In this document: piece after piece, positions 1 to 8,331 of the stretch
How positions within the stretch are numbered: the first letter of the stretch is position 1
How the letters are laid out: every line of letters starts with the position of its first letter
NCBI GenBank assembly: GCA_003152075.1
Contig: PLZG01000098.1
Location: 1-64,000, forward strand
Direction of reading: 5' to 3'
Origin: a candidate division FCPU426 bacterium
Lineage (GTDB): Bacteria > Oederibacteriota > Muellerivitia > Muellerivitales > Muellerivitaceae
DNA length: 64,000 nucleotides
Made by a program: the position numbers and the translations under genes
The notes under the pieces: model-generated
Told to the model about the DNA's origin: nothing
Seen by the model: the letters and a program-made list of their open reading frames with translations, nothing else
Database searches by the model: none

Positions 1-72
1 TCGAATGCGTCTGACTCGAAATCAGATTTACGAGCAATCGTAACGGGGGTTCGAATCCCTCTCTCTCCGCCA
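1..72 (+). tRNA. tRNA-Ser(CGA), 3' part
   Basis: The window opens inside a tRNA. An anticodon stem-loop with loop ctcgaaa (anticodon CGA) lies near positions 10-25. A long variable arm follows, typical of class II serine tRNAs, then a T arm with gggttcgaatccc near 46-60. The acceptor 3' strand ends in G69 followed by an encoded CCA at 70-72. A G discriminator and a long variable arm fit tRNA-Ser. The D arm and the 5' acceptor strand lie outside the window. Confidence 0.9.
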
Positions 73-101
73 TTTTTATTAAAAAGATTCAATCTTTTTT
101 T

Positions 102-749
102 ATGAAACCATATCCCAAAACTCTTGACTCAATTATCTTTGATTTAGATGGAACTCTTTGGGACACCATGAACGCTTGTGCTATTGCTTGGAACCGAGTG
201 ATTCAACGCACCCATATTCCTTTTCGAAACATTCTTCCCGAAGACATTCGTAAAGTTACCGGACTGGCTCATGAACAATGTGTCCGCCGCGTATTTCAAG
301 GTCTCCCAGAAGAAAAACTTCAAATCCTTATTCAGGAAACCATGGAAGAAGACAATCGAGTTATCGCTGAAAAAGGCGGCGACCTTTATCCCGGCGTCGA
401 AGACGGGTTGTTTAAACTCAAAGAAAAATATCCCCTTTTTATCGTCAGCAATTGCCAAGCGGGCTATATTGAAACCTTCCTGAACTGGTCTAAATTTTCC
501 TTCTTTAAGGATTTTGAATGTTGGGGTAATACCGGTTTAACGAAAAAAGAAAACTTGAGAAACTTGGTTATCCGAAATCATTTAACTTCTTCAATTTTTA
601 TTGGGGACACAGAAGGCGACCAAGCCGCCGCGGAAGCTTGTAAGATTCCCTTTGTTCATGTGGAATATGGTTTTGGCACCTGTGTTAACAAAGATTTTGT
701 CGTTAAATCCTTTGAGGAATTAACCCTAAAACTTTTGGATTCTGATTAG
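102..749 (+). CDS. HAD-superfamily hydrolase, phosphoglycolate phosphatase-like
   Basis: 215 residues. The HAD motif I is near the N-terminus (IIFDLDGTLWDT, residues 11-22), with the nucleophile and acid/base aspartates of DxDGT. Motif II is VSNCQ near residue 117 and motif IV is IGDTEGD near residue 167, so all catalytic positions are present. A helical cap between motifs I and II places it with the phosphoglycolate phosphatase/Gph-like group. It probably removes phosphate from a small cytosolic metabolite; the substrate cannot be read from the sequence. It begins 30 bp after the tRNA with no clear Shine-Dalgarno site and is followed at 20 bp by an oxidoreductase gene, possibly co-transcribed. 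Confidence 0.85.
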   Translation: MKPYPKTLDSIIFDLDGTLWDTMNACAIAWNRVIQRTHIPFRNILPEDIRKVTGLAHEQCVRRVFQGLPEEKLQILIQETMEEDNRVIAEKGGDLYPGVEDGLFKLKEKYPLFIVSNCQAGYIETFLNWSKFSFFKDFECWGNTGLTKKENLRNLVIRNHLTSSIFIGDTEGDQAAAEACKIPFVHVEYGFGTCVNKDFVVKSFEELTLKLLDSD

Positions 750-769
750 GAAAAATTCGAGGTGAAAAA

Positions 770-1768
770 ATGTCCATTACCCCTTTCATCTTAGGCCGTG
801 GCATGGCGGGACAGGCCTTCCAGAAAAGTCTGGCCATCCTCGCCCTCCAACATCCCGACTGGGGAATCCAAGAAACCGTTCCCCTCAGCCGGAACCAAAA
901 ACCGGAAATTTCCACCCAGACTCCCAACCCCGTCTTGTTCATCGCCAATCCCCATGGCCTCCATGCCTCCTCCATTCTGGAAGGGGAAAAAGCCGGGTTC
1001 AAAGCCGTCGTGGTGGAAAAACCCGCTTGCGTGAATTTAAGGGAAGTGGGATCACTGAAGGCTGTCCGGATTCCCGTGGCGGTCTGTCACGGTTATCACC
1101 AGATGTGGGGGCCTCAAACTTTAAAGCAAATGTTGGAAGCCGGGGAATTCGGCGAGCTCATTTCCATCGAGGGACACTACTGGCAGTCCTCCGCGGCCCA
1201 AAAAGCGTTGGGACTTTCCCCCAAACCCCATCCTTGGAAGAACGATCCGAAGCTCAGTGGGGGCTCGGATGCACTGATCGATATCGGCGTCCATTGGGTG
1301 GAAACAGCGGCCTTCCTGATGGGGGAACCCAGCTTCAAAGGATCGGCATGGCTTTCCTATGCTAACACGGAAGCATCACACCGGGACACCCATGTACATC
1401 TGAATCTGGAGTTTCCACAAGGCCTGCGGGCCCTGGGTTCCATTTCCAAAACCTTCCATGGCGCGGCCAACGATTTTGAAATGAGCCTGATTGGCACCAA
1501 GCAGTCGGCAACCTGGAACTTCATGAACCCGGATGGGATTTGGGTCGGCAATGGGGGCTCCCGGACATTCCTGCCACGAAAGGAGAACAGCTTGGGCTCC
1601 CAACAGCCCCCCTTCCATGCCCTGGGCTGGCTGGAAGGCTATATTGAAATCACTCGTCAGCTTTTATTTGAGCTTCTGGGTAAGGGTGGAGGAAATTACC
1701 CACGCCTGGAAAACAATTTAAAAGTTCTGGAGTCCCTTTTTTCCTTGGAGACGATCCGCCGAAAATAA
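770..1768 (+). CDS. Gfo/Idh/MocA-family NAD(P)-dependent oxidoreductase
   Basis: 332 residues. The N-terminal Rossmann part is compact (FILGRGMAGQAF, residues 6-17) and is followed by the family signature VVVEKPACVN near residue 82, where the EKP lysine is catalytic. A C-terminal alpha/beta domain contains the conserved DIGVHWVETAAFLMG near residue 167. The family oxidises or reduces sugars, cyclitols and similar polyols with NAD(P). GAGGTG lies about 8 bases before the ATG. The nucleotide-binding loop is GRGMAG rather than the usual GxGxxG/A, a mild deviation. The substrate is unknown, and no sugar pathway gene is adjacent. Confidence 0.85.
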   Translation: MSITPFILGRGMAGQAFQKSLAILALQHPDWGIQETVPLSRNQKPEISTQTPNPVLFIANPHGLHASSILEGEKAGFKAVVVEKPACVNLREVGSLKAVRIPVAVCHGYHQMWGPQTLKQMLEAGEFGELISIEGHYWQSSAAQKALGLSPKPHPWKNDPKLSGGSDALIDIGVHWVETAAFLMGEPSFKGSAWLSYANTEASHRDTHVHLNLEFPQGLRALGSISKTFHGAANDFEMSLIGTKQSATWNFMNPDGIWVGNGGSRTFLPRKENSLGSQQPPFHALGWLEGYIEITRQLLFELLGKGGGNYPRLENNLKVLESLFSLETIRRK

Positions 1769-1781
1769 TGAGACCACCGAT

Positions 1782-2552
1782 TTATTTCTCCCCGCAGTAA
1801 TTCTTCAAAACGTCCCATTCTTCTTGGGTCATGATGGGTTGAGTATTCTCGTTCTTGAATTTCTCCACCATTTCGATGCGTTCTTGATTTGAAGGGTGGT
1901 CCGAAAGAAAGACTGAACTTCCTTCATGTTTCCCCATTCTCTCGAAGAAGCTCTTGAAACCTTGATTGTTCACATGAGCGGCTTGTAATCGTCGAAGGCC
2001 TTCCTCGTCCGCCTGCCGCTCTTGGCCCTTCGTGAAATCCATATTGAGGAGATATTTGGCGAAGCCCGCCGAAGATGACGCATCCCCAAAAATGAGATGG
2101 ATACCTTCGGCAGTGAAGAGATGAACCAGCGCTCCCTCCATGATATGACGGTGATGAACATGCTCGATCTCATGCGCCAGGACGCCCGCGATTTCCTCGG
2201 GGGATTCGGACTTATTCAAAAGCCCTGAATTCAGGGTAATGATCCCGCCCAAACCAGCGTAAGCGTTGATGATGGAGCTATTGGCTACATGGACTTCGAT
2301 GGGAAATTTCTTATCGTCAGGCTCAACAGGGTAAAGACGCTGGACAAGCCGTTGGAGCAGGGCTTCCGCCTCGGGATCATTCCGGCATCCCTTTCCGGGC
2401 AGGTCCAACCGAACCGCTTCTCCAAGGTGCTTTTCCCAACTCCAGGGGATGGCGTGCGCGAAGGGCCTGACTCCCACGGCGAAAAAAATCCCGAAGGCGC
2501 AAGCCACCCCAACCCAGATTAAACCCTTGAATTTTGAGGCGTGGTCTTCCAT
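1782..2552 (-). CDS. M48-family zinc metalloprotease, membrane anchored
   Basis: 256 residues from the ATG at 2552. I prefer this start because it forms a TAATG overlap with the stop of the upstream gene. One membrane segment lies at residues 9-29. The zinc motif HEIEHVHHRH (HExxH) is in the centre, and the third ligand glutamate is in QADEEGL further on. This is the architecture of short M48 (HtpX/BepA/LoiP-like) proteases, which degrade or chaperone envelope proteins. Translational coupling to the YbjQ-tandem protein suggests the two act together at the membrane. There are no TPR repeats, so it is not BepA itself. Confidence 0.85.
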   Translation of the reverse strand: MEDHASKFKGLIWVGVACAFGIFFAVGVRPFAHAIPWSWEKHLGEAVRLDLPGKGCRNDPEAEALLQRLVQRLYPVEPDDKKFPIEVHVANSSIINAYAGLGGIITLNSGLLNKSESPEEIAGVLAHEIEHVHHRHIMEGALVHLFTAEGIHLIFGDASSSAGFAKYLLNMDFTKGQERQADEEGLRRLQAAHVNNQGFKSFFERMGKHEGSSVFLSDHPSNQERIEMVEKFKNENTQPIMTQEEWDVLKNYCGEK

Positions 2553-3796
2553 TAGTGGTGAAGGAAAAATTTCAACCAAATGTAAAAAATAATGAACACA
2601 ATGGTAAGGATGAAGGAAATGGGTCCCCTTTGCGTTTTCCCGGCCGAGGCCGCGCGGGATTCGGTCATGGTGACATTTCCGCCTTGGGAACTGTCCACAA
2701 AGGTCTCGCGGTCCTGGATGATGGCTTGTGGCGGCAATACCTTGCTGACGGTGGTGACTCCCTTTACCTTTTTAACCGCCGTGCCGATGACCATGAACTC
2801 CACCAATCCGCCGCCCAGGTCATAGACCCTTGTTTTGATGCCGATCACCTCATCGGCGCCGCATTTGTCCGCGGCCTTTTCAATGCGTTCTAGCGCCTTT
2901 TCGCGGGCCTCATAAAGCACCTCGGTGAGTCCCGTCACTTGGCCGCCCGCCAGGCTTTTCAAGCCGGCCATGATCCCAGAAGTGAAACCCAGGGAATAAA
3001 CCGAAACGCCCATCACCAGTTGGATCGGCAGGTAACCCAGGTTGACCATATTCCACAATTCCTCATTGGTCATGTCGCAGGTAACGGGATCGTCGGCGTA
3101 ATCCTTTAGGTCCGGATGGCTGGAGGCCGTGCCGATCATCATCATTTCCTGCACTCCCAACAGGGGCATGATGGAGGTCTCGATACCGATGACCGCGTTC
3201 GCTTTCATGGATATGGCTTCCTTCTTGATACGCGTGAGCGCCAAATGGCGGGTCCGATCGAATATTTCCGAGTATTGCGGGACTTCCCCGCGCCGAAGCC
3301 CCCGAAAAGCCCCCCGGATGTTCCCGCCCACGCCGATGGAATAGGCCACGTTCCCGAACACGAAGCCATGGGGGGTAAAGCCCGAGTCGATCTGGCAGTA
3401 GAGCTGCTGGCCGCTGGCGGAAGTGGAAAATTTCATTTCCTCGGATTTGGAATCCTGCTCATGGACGGTCGAGCCCAAGGCGATGAACTCGATATTGCCG
3501 CCGTGATTGATCATGTCAAAGGAAACGCCCGCCAGGCCAATCCCACCCTCTTCCTTGGCTTCCTTGACCATCCGGTCATAGGCGTTCTCCCGGCCCTCAT
3601 GGACCAACTCGGTGATCTCGGTAATCTCACCGCCCGCTAAATTGGAAAGCCCCGCCCCGATCCCGCGGCCAACACCCAGGGCCACCACATTGTTGCCAAG
3701 GCAAAGCTGGCCGGCCTTGTATCCCAGTTTGTCCAAACAATAAATTTCGTTACCGGAAAATCCGGTGATTTTATTGGTGTTGCCTTTGGTTGCCAT
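2552..3796 (-). CDS. Tandem YbjQ (UPF0145/DUF74) protein with C-terminal membrane anchor
   Basis: 414 residues. Two copies of the YbjQ fold are visible. The first (residues 20-115) contains LGVGRGIGAGLSNLAGGEI and AYDRMVKEA. The second (about 240-345) contains GFTSGIMAGLKSLAGGQV and ALERIEKAADKCGADEVIGIK. YbjQ proteins form pentamers; heavy-metal binding has been proposed but the function is unsettled. A hydrophobic segment close to the C-terminus (about 388-411) would anchor the protein to the membrane. A strong Shine-Dalgarno (TAAGGAG) precedes the ATG at 3796. The gene is coupled to the M48 protease downstream. Two domains plus an anchor is unlike the usual single-domain soluble form of about 105 residues. 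Confidence 0.85.
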   Translation of the reverse strand: MATKGNTNKITGFSGNEIYCLDKLGYKAGQLCLGNNVVALGVGRGIGAGLSNLAGGEITEITELVHEGRENAYDRMVKEAKEEGGIGLAGVSFDMINHGGNIEFIALGSTVHEQDSKSEEMKFSTSASGQQLYCQIDSGFTPHGFVFGNVAYSIGVGGNIRGAFRGLRRGEVPQYSEIFDRTRHLALTRIKKEAISMKANAVIGIETSIMPLLGVQEMMMIGTASSHPDLKDYADDPVTCDMTNEELWNMVNLGYLPIQLVMGVSVYSLGFTSGIMAGLKSLAGGQVTGLTEVLYEAREKALERIEKAADKCGADEVIGIKTRVYDLGGGLVEFMVIGTAVKKVKGVTTVSKVLPPQAIIQDRETFVDSSQGGNVTMTESRAASAGKTQRGPISFILTIVFIIFYIWLKFFLHH

Positions 3797-3946
3797 AGCT
3801 TCTCCTTATACTGGTTTTCTGATAAAAATATTCCGGAATTGGAATTTAGCATACTTGAAGAATATTTTGAGGGAAACGAATATTCTTGGTTCCCGGGGAC
3901 ACTCGGGGCGGTCTTCCACCCTTTTCTCGCCGTTTTTATTTAATTA

Positions 3947-4615
3947 TTAACTCTGTACCTTGATATTAATCATGCCGTTCTTCAGCGAGCCGTACAGCCT
4001 CACCCACATTCCCATGTACATCTCCTGCCCGCGGGCCGCGGAGATATCCCCCAGGTCCATGATGTCCGTCCACCCGAAGGACTTTAATAGTTCCGTCACC
4101 TTCGCCTTGGCCTCCGGGTCGTTGCCCGAAAGGAAGATAGTATGGTCACCGCCCTTGAGCATCTTGGGATTAACCATGATGGGCGCCGTGAGAGTGTTGA
4201 AACATTTCACCACTTTAAGATTGGGAAAGGCCGCCTGGATGTTCCCCGCCACGGAACGGGTTTCGCTGGCCAGTGCCATGGGAAAACCCTTGCTGAAATC
4301 CAACTCGTTGGAAGTGTCGATAAGGACCTTTGTCCCCACCTTATCCACTCCGGCCATTTTCAAGGCCTCCACCGAAGCTTGCCCGTGAGTGGCGTTGATG
4401 AGAAGTTCGCCGTGGACAGCCGCTTCCTTGAAGGTAACGATCTTGGCCTTGTTTTTGACTGCGGTCAGCCATTCATTAAGGGTTCCCGCCATGTTCTTTT
4501 TTTCATCCAACTTCTTGGGATCCCGGGTGCCCAGTACTACGTCATGCCCCAGTTCCACCAACTTGGCTCCCAGTGTTTGCGCGACCACCCCTGACCCGAT
4601 GATTCCGATTTTCAT
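3947..4615 (-). CDS. NADPH-dependent F420 reductase-like / NAD(P)-binding oxidoreductase
   Basis: 222 residues from the ATG at 4615, which is preceded by GGGGAG. The Rossmann motif MKIGIIGSGVVAQTLGAKL opens the protein, and the NADP-type GTRDPKKL follows at residues 33-40. The rest matches the F420-dependent NADP reductase superfamily (COG2085): DTSNELDFSKG, VKCFNTLTAPIM and a short C-terminal helical part. Family members move hydride between NADP and F420 or act on other substrates. Nothing nearby indicates F420 synthesis, so the real substrate is unknown. It appears to be a single gene. Confidence 0.8.
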   Translation of the reverse strand: MKIGIIGSGVVAQTLGAKLVELGHDVVLGTRDPKKLDEKKNMAGTLNEWLTAVKNKAKIVTFKEAAVHGELLINATHGQASVEALKMAGVDKVGTKVLIDTSNELDFSKGFPMALASETRSVAGNIQAAFPNLKVVKCFNTLTAPIMVNPKMLKGGDHTIFLSGNDPEAKAKVTELLKSFGWTDIMDLGDISAARGQEMYMGMWVRLYGSLKNGMINIKVQS

Positions 4616-4717
4616 GCTGACTCCCCTTATTGATTTAAGACCTGGCAAGTCTAGGAAGGGGCTTACAAGGAATGCAAGATAGGGATTAAATTTAAGGCAC
4701 CACCAACAATTGGTATT

Positions 4718-4893
4718 CCCCCTTCTCCCTTGACGGGAGAAGAATGGGATGAGGTTGGAAAAGCCTTGTTTTAATTACCCCTCACCCTATGCCAATTTTG
4801 GATATTCACCCAAAATGTGATTGGCATAATACCGCCCACCTATAAGATTTATAAATGGGCAGCATACCTTTTCCCGCAAGGGGCGAGGGTAAA
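4718..4893. repeat. Bipartite palindromic intergenic repeat with a nested small element
   Basis: The outer repeat (cccttctcccttgacgggag near 4721, then ttacccctcaccct and tttcccgcaaggggcgaggg) is related to the repeat at 37945-38045. Here the second half is split after cccctcaccct by about 78 bp (4788-4866). The insert starts TATGCCAAT, carries ATTGGCATA at 4820-4828 as a perfect inverted copy, and ends GCATA. The simplest reading is a small non-autonomous palindromic element that inserted at a TA inside an older repeat. No gene is present in the 4616-4913 interval. Confidence 0.7.
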
Positions 4894-4913
4894 TAGATTT
4901 CTAGAAGTGTCCT

Positions 4914-5789
4914 TTATTGCTTGAGGGTACTGGTAATAATTTTTTTCAAGGCTTCCGCCGCGGGGGATAGCTTGGCCTTTTTCCGCCAGGCCAGGGACAA
5001 GGTCCTAACCGCCTTGGGTTGGGAGATTCCCGCGTAGGCCACACCGGGAAACTTGGCCACCATCTGCGGCACCAGGCTGATGCCTAAGCCCGCCGCCACC
5101 AACGCCTGAACGGTTTCAATGCCGCCGCTCTCAAAAACCACTTTCGGTTCCAGACCCCCCTTCCGGTAAAAATCCAAGGTGATCTGGCGGAAGCCGTGGC
5201 CGGCTTTCATCAAAATAAAAGGTTCCTCCGCCACTTGCTTGAGTGCTAGGGACTTCATCCCCGCTAGCGGGTGTTTGGCGGGCAAGGCCAGCAAGAGTTC
5301 CTCGGTCAGGATCGTTTGGTGGTCCAATCCAGGCCTCAAACCCGCCTCGTCCAGAATGGCGAGTTCTATTTCCCCTTCCTCCAGGTCGCCGGCTAGATCC
5401 GGAGAGGATTCTTCTTTCAATTGGACTTGGATTTTGGGATAAGCCTTCCGGAAGGCGGTCAGGATCGCCGGAAGAAGATGGGCCCCCGTGGTGGGCATGC
5501 ATCCCAGGCTGACCTTTCCCAGGGTAAGACCGGATTGGGCCTTGGCGTCTTCCCGGGCGAATTCCATCTCCCCCAGGATCGTTTTAGCCCGGGGCAGGAA
5601 AGTTTCACCCCGCGCCGTGAGTTTTCCGCCCTTTCGATTACGGTCAAAAAGCGGCCCGCCCAATTCGTCCTCGAGTTTTGCGATTTGGATGCTCAAGGAA
5701 GGTTGGGACACGTTGCAAGCCTTGGCTGCGCTGGTAAAGCGGCCCGTCTGGGCGACGGCGAGGAAGTAGCGAAGTTGGTGGGTTTCCAT
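4914..5789 (-). CDS. LysR-family transcriptional regulator
   Basis: 291 residues. The N-terminal winged helix is canonical (METHQLRYFLAVAQTGRFTSAAKACNVSQPSLSIQI, residues 1-36, then LEDELGGPLFDR). A substrate-binding domain of the CysB/OxyR type follows from about residue 90. It resembles OxyR-like regulators in length and sequence, but the two redox cysteines of OxyR are missing: the corresponding region reads KAGHGFRQITLDFYRKGG. It is therefore more likely ligand-sensing than peroxide-sensing. It is divergent from leuC, which makes leuCD a candidate target, and an ATAGTTA-type palindrome covers its own start codon, suggesting autoregulation. Confidence 0.9.
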   Translation of the reverse strand: METHQLRYFLAVAQTGRFTSAAKACNVSQPSLSIQIAKLEDELGGPLFDRNRKGGKLTARGETFLPRAKTILGEMEFAREDAKAQSGLTLGKVSLGCMPTTGAHLLPAILTAFRKAYPKIQVQLKEESSPDLAGDLEEGEIELAILDEAGLRPGLDHQTILTEELLLALPAKHPLAGMKSLALKQVAEEPFILMKAGHGFRQITLDFYRKGGLEPKVVFESGGIETVQALVAAGLGISLVPQMVAKFPGVAYAGISQPKAVRTLSLAWRKKAKLSPAAEALKKIITSTLKQ

Positions 5790-5820
5790 AGTTATTAACT
5801 ATATATAACATAGTAACTAT
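5788..5820. promoter_or_regulatory. Twin palindromes at the LysR gene start (probable operator)
   Basis: ATAGTTATTAACTAT at 5788-5802 is a perfect 7-1-7 palindrome that overlaps the start codon of the LysR gene. A shorter related palindrome, ATAGTAACTAT, lies at 5810-5820. The two centres are 20 bp apart, about two helical turns. LysR regulators commonly bind paired dyads near their own start, so autoregulation, and possibly control of divergent leuC, is inferred from position. Confidence 0.6.
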
Positions 5821-5855
5821 ATCTTTTACAAATATAACCAACGAGAGATATATTA

Positions 5856-6002
5856 CTGTCATTGCGAGGAATGATCCCCGAATAGGGGATCGAAAATGAC
5901 GAAGCAACCTCAGTTGAAATACGCCTTTTCCCAATTTTTTTAAACTGGGGTTGCTTCGTCGTAACCGTCCGCCTATTCGGCGGCCACTCCTCGCAATGAC
6001 AG
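5856..6002. repeat. 147-bp palindromic (MITE-like) element upstream of leuC
   Basis: The ends are perfect inverted copies: ctgtcattgcgagga at 5856-5870 and tcctcgcaatgacag at 5988-6002. Inside, gacgaagcaacctcagtt and aactggggttgcttcgtc form a second inverted pair, and gatccccgaataggggatc and ccgcctattcggcgg form separate small hairpins. The element has no coding capacity. It lies between the LysR gene and leuC, so it is transcribed or promoter-proximal. Elements with the end cattgcgagga occur in many bacterial genomes. Confidence 0.8.
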
Positions 6003-6029
6003 CAGTTAATTTAATTCAATGAGGTTTTC

Positions 6030-7442
6030 ATGAGCAAAGGCACCCTTTACAACAAAGTCTGGGACTCCCACGTGGTGGACAAGCTCCCCACGGGCCAGTA
6101 CCAGCTCTTCATCGGCCTCCACCTGATCCACGAGGTCACCAGCCCCCAGGCCTTCGACATGATCGCCGAGAAGGGCCTGAAGGTGGCTTACCCCAACCGG
6201 ACCTTCGCCACGGTCGACCACATCGTCCCCACCAAGAGCCAGGCCCGGCCTTTCCAGGACAACGAGGCTGAGTTGATGATGGGCGCTATCGAGAAAAACG
6301 TGAAGAAGTTCGGCGTTCCCTTCTACGATTTCAACTCGGGCAACCAGGGCATCGTGCACATCATCGGGCCAGAGATGGGCCTCACCCAGCCCGGCATGAC
6401 CATCGCCTGCGGGGATTCGCACACCTCCACCCACGGGGCCTTCGGCACACTGGCCTTCGGCATTGGCACCACCCAGGTTCGGGACGTGCTGGCTACCCAG
6501 TGCCTCGCCATGGACGCCTTGAAGGTCCGGCGCATCAACGTGAACGGCAAGCTGAAACCCGGCGTGACGGCCAAGGACGTGACCCTCTATATCATCCAGA
6601 AGCTGGGGGTGAAGGGCGGTATCGGCTACGCCTATGAGTACGGAGGTTCGGTTTTCGACGCCATGACTATGGAAGAGCGCATGACGGTCTGCAACATGGC
6701 CATCGAGGGCGGCGCCCGGGTGGGCTACGTGAACCCCGACCAGACCACCTTTGATTACCTGAAGGGCCGCAAATACTCGCCCACCGCCGACAAGTGGGAC
6801 AAGGCGGTGGCCTATTGGAAATCCGTGGCCTCAGACAAGGACGCGGTTTTCGATGATGTGGTGAACTTCGACGCTGCCGATATCGAGCCTATCGTCACTT
6901 GGGGCATCACCCCCGACCAATCGGTGGGCGTTAACGACAAACTGCCGGAAGTCAGCCGCTTTTCCGCTGACGAGGTGAAGACCGTGGAGCTGGCTTACAA
7001 GCATATGGACTTAAAACCGGGCCAATCCATCAAGGGCACCCCCATCAACGTGGCCTTTATTGGTTCCTGCACCAATGGCCGCATCAGCGACCTGCGGGAA
7101 GCCGCCAAGGTGGCCAAGGGCCGTAAAGTTTCAAAATCCGTGAGGGCCTTTGTGGTTCCAGGCTCCCAGCAGGTGAAAGCCCAGGCTGAGAAAGAAGGCT
7201 TGGATAAAATTTTCACCGAGGCAGGTTTCGAGTGGCGCCAAGCCGGCTGTTCCATGTGCCTGGCCATGAACCCGGACAAGCTTCAGGGCCGGGAGATTTC
7301 CGCTTCCTCGTCCAACCGGAATTTTATCGGCCGCCAGGGCAGTAAGGACGGAAGGACCATGTTGATGAGCCCCGCCATGGTGGCCGCCGCGGCCATCGAG
7401 GGAAGAGTCGCGGACGTAAGAGAACTGATGAAAAACCTTTGA
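6030..7442 (+). CDS. leuC: 3-isopropylmalate dehydratase large subunit
   Basis: 470 residues, the usual length for LeuC. It converts 2-isopropylmalate to 3-isopropylmalate in leucine synthesis, together with LeuD, in the cytosol. The 4Fe-4S cysteines are visible as [10 protein letters not shown] (about residue 346) and [11 protein letters not shown] (about 405-415). The N-terminal VWDSHVV and the central [13 protein letters not shown] are also present. Start and length agree with family members, and a weak AATGAGG site precedes the ATG. leuD follows 100 bp downstream, separated by a hairpin. The divergent LysR protein is a plausible regulator. Confidence 0.95.
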   Translation: MSKGTLYNKVWDSHVVDKLPTGQYQLFIGLHLIHEVTSPQAFDMIAEKGLKVAYPNRTFATVDHIVPTKSQARPFQDNEAELMMGAIEKNVKKFGVPFYDFNSGNQGIVHIIGPEMGLTQPGMTIACGDSHTSTHGAFGTLAFGIGTTQVRDVLATQCLAMDALKVRRINVNGKLKPGVTAKDVTLYIIQKLGVKGGIGYAYEYGGSVFDAMTMEERMTVCNMAIEGGARVGYVNPDQTTFDYLKGRKYSPTADKWDKAVAYWKSVASDKDAVFDDVVNFDAADIEPIVTWGITPDQSVGVNDKLPEVSRFSADEVKTVELAYKHMDLKPGQSIKGTPINVAFIGSCTNGRISDLREAAKVAKGRKVSKSVRAFVVPGSQQVKAQAEKEGLDKIFTEAGFEWRQAGCSMCLAMNPDKLQGREISASSSNRNFIGRQGSKDGRTMLMSPAMVAAAAIEGRVADVRELMKNL

Positions 7443-7522
7443 ACCACGAAGTACACGAAGTTTAAATCTTGAAGATTTTTAAATCAAAATTCTTACTTCG
7501 TGACCTTCGTGTACTTCGTGGT
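7443..7522. repeat. Long hairpin between leuC and leuD
   Basis: Perfect 18-bp inverted repeat: accacgaagtacacgaag at 7443-7460 (directly after the leuC stop) and its complement at 7505-7522, with an A/T-rich loop containing a second pairing, aatcttgaagattttt. It ends 10 bp before the leuD Shine-Dalgarno. A structure this size in the leuCD transcript could lower leuD expression or stabilise the leuC message. A related ctctgtggtaaaaattcc sequence occurs near 62370-62390, so the motif is probably dispersed. Confidence 0.75.
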
Positions 7523-7542
7523 AAAAATTCTTGGAGGTTGAA

Positions 7543-8145
7543 ATGAACAAGGTCACCCAAATCGAAGGAAAGGCCGTACCGGTCGAGGGCAACGATATCG
7601 ACACGGACCGCATCATCCCCGCCCGCTACCTGAAAGAAATCACCTTCACGAACATGGGTAACTATCCCTTCTATGACGAGCGTTTCGACGCCGAGGGGAA
7701 ACCCAAGGGCCATCCCTTCGACCTGCCCCAGTTCCAAGGCGCCCACCTGCTCTTCGTGAACCAGAACTTCGGCTGTGGCTCCTCGCGGGAGCACGCCCCC
7801 CAGTCCCTCATGCGCTGGGGCGTCCGCGCCATCATCGGCGAGTCCTTCGCGGAAATCTTTGCCGGAAACTGCACCATGCTGGGCATCCCCACGGCTACCG
7901 TCAACCATGGGGAAATGATGAAGCTCCAGACCCTGGTGAAGGAAAAGCCGGAAACAAAATTCATGTTGGATTTGGAAAAGAAGACCTTGCTAAGCGAGGG
8001 GAAAGAATACCTGAAATTCGATATCCACGAGTCCAAGCGCAACGCCTTAGTCAACGGCACCTGGGACTCGACGGGCTTATTGCTGGGCAACGCCGGAAAA
8101 ACGGCCGAAGTGGCAAAAAAGCTCCCCTATGTGGCGGGGTTTTAA
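7543..8145 (+). CDS. leuD: 3-isopropylmalate dehydratase small subunit
   Basis: 200 residues from the ATG at 7543, chosen because GGAGG at 7533-7537 is correctly spaced; a TTG 12 bases earlier overlaps that site. Family motifs are clear: VEGNDIDTDRIIPARYL, then NFGCGSSREHAPQSL in the centre, which forms the substrate-facing loop. It pairs with LeuC to form the leucine-pathway isomerase. Length equals typical bacterial LeuD. It follows leuC in the same orientation, with the hairpin element between. Confidence 0.95.
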   Translation: MNKVTQIEGKAVPVEGNDIDTDRIIPARYLKEITFTNMGNYPFYDERFDAEGKPKGHPFDLPQFQGAHLLFVNQNFGCGSSREHAPQSLMRWGVRAIIGESFAEIFAGNCTMLGIPTATVNHGEMMKLQTLVKEKPETKFMLDLEKKTLLSEGKEYLKFDIHESKRNALVNGTWDSTGLLLGNAGKTAEVAKKLPYVAGF

Positions 8146-8331
8146 TCCCTCAGTCATAAATCATGCCTTACCCTGTTATCACTTAATCAAAAACGGGCAA
8201 CAGTTTGCAGTTGACCTTAATTTTCAAGATTTTTACTAAGGTTTAGCAGCCCTATCGATGTGTTATCCTGATGGCCATCGCCAACCTTTTTTAGTCCTTT
8301 ATTTGAATCCAGTTATTCCATCGGAGGGTAT

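Noticed and set aside
4914-5789. OxyR
   Set aside because: The fold matches, but the two redox cysteines of the regulatory domain are absent.
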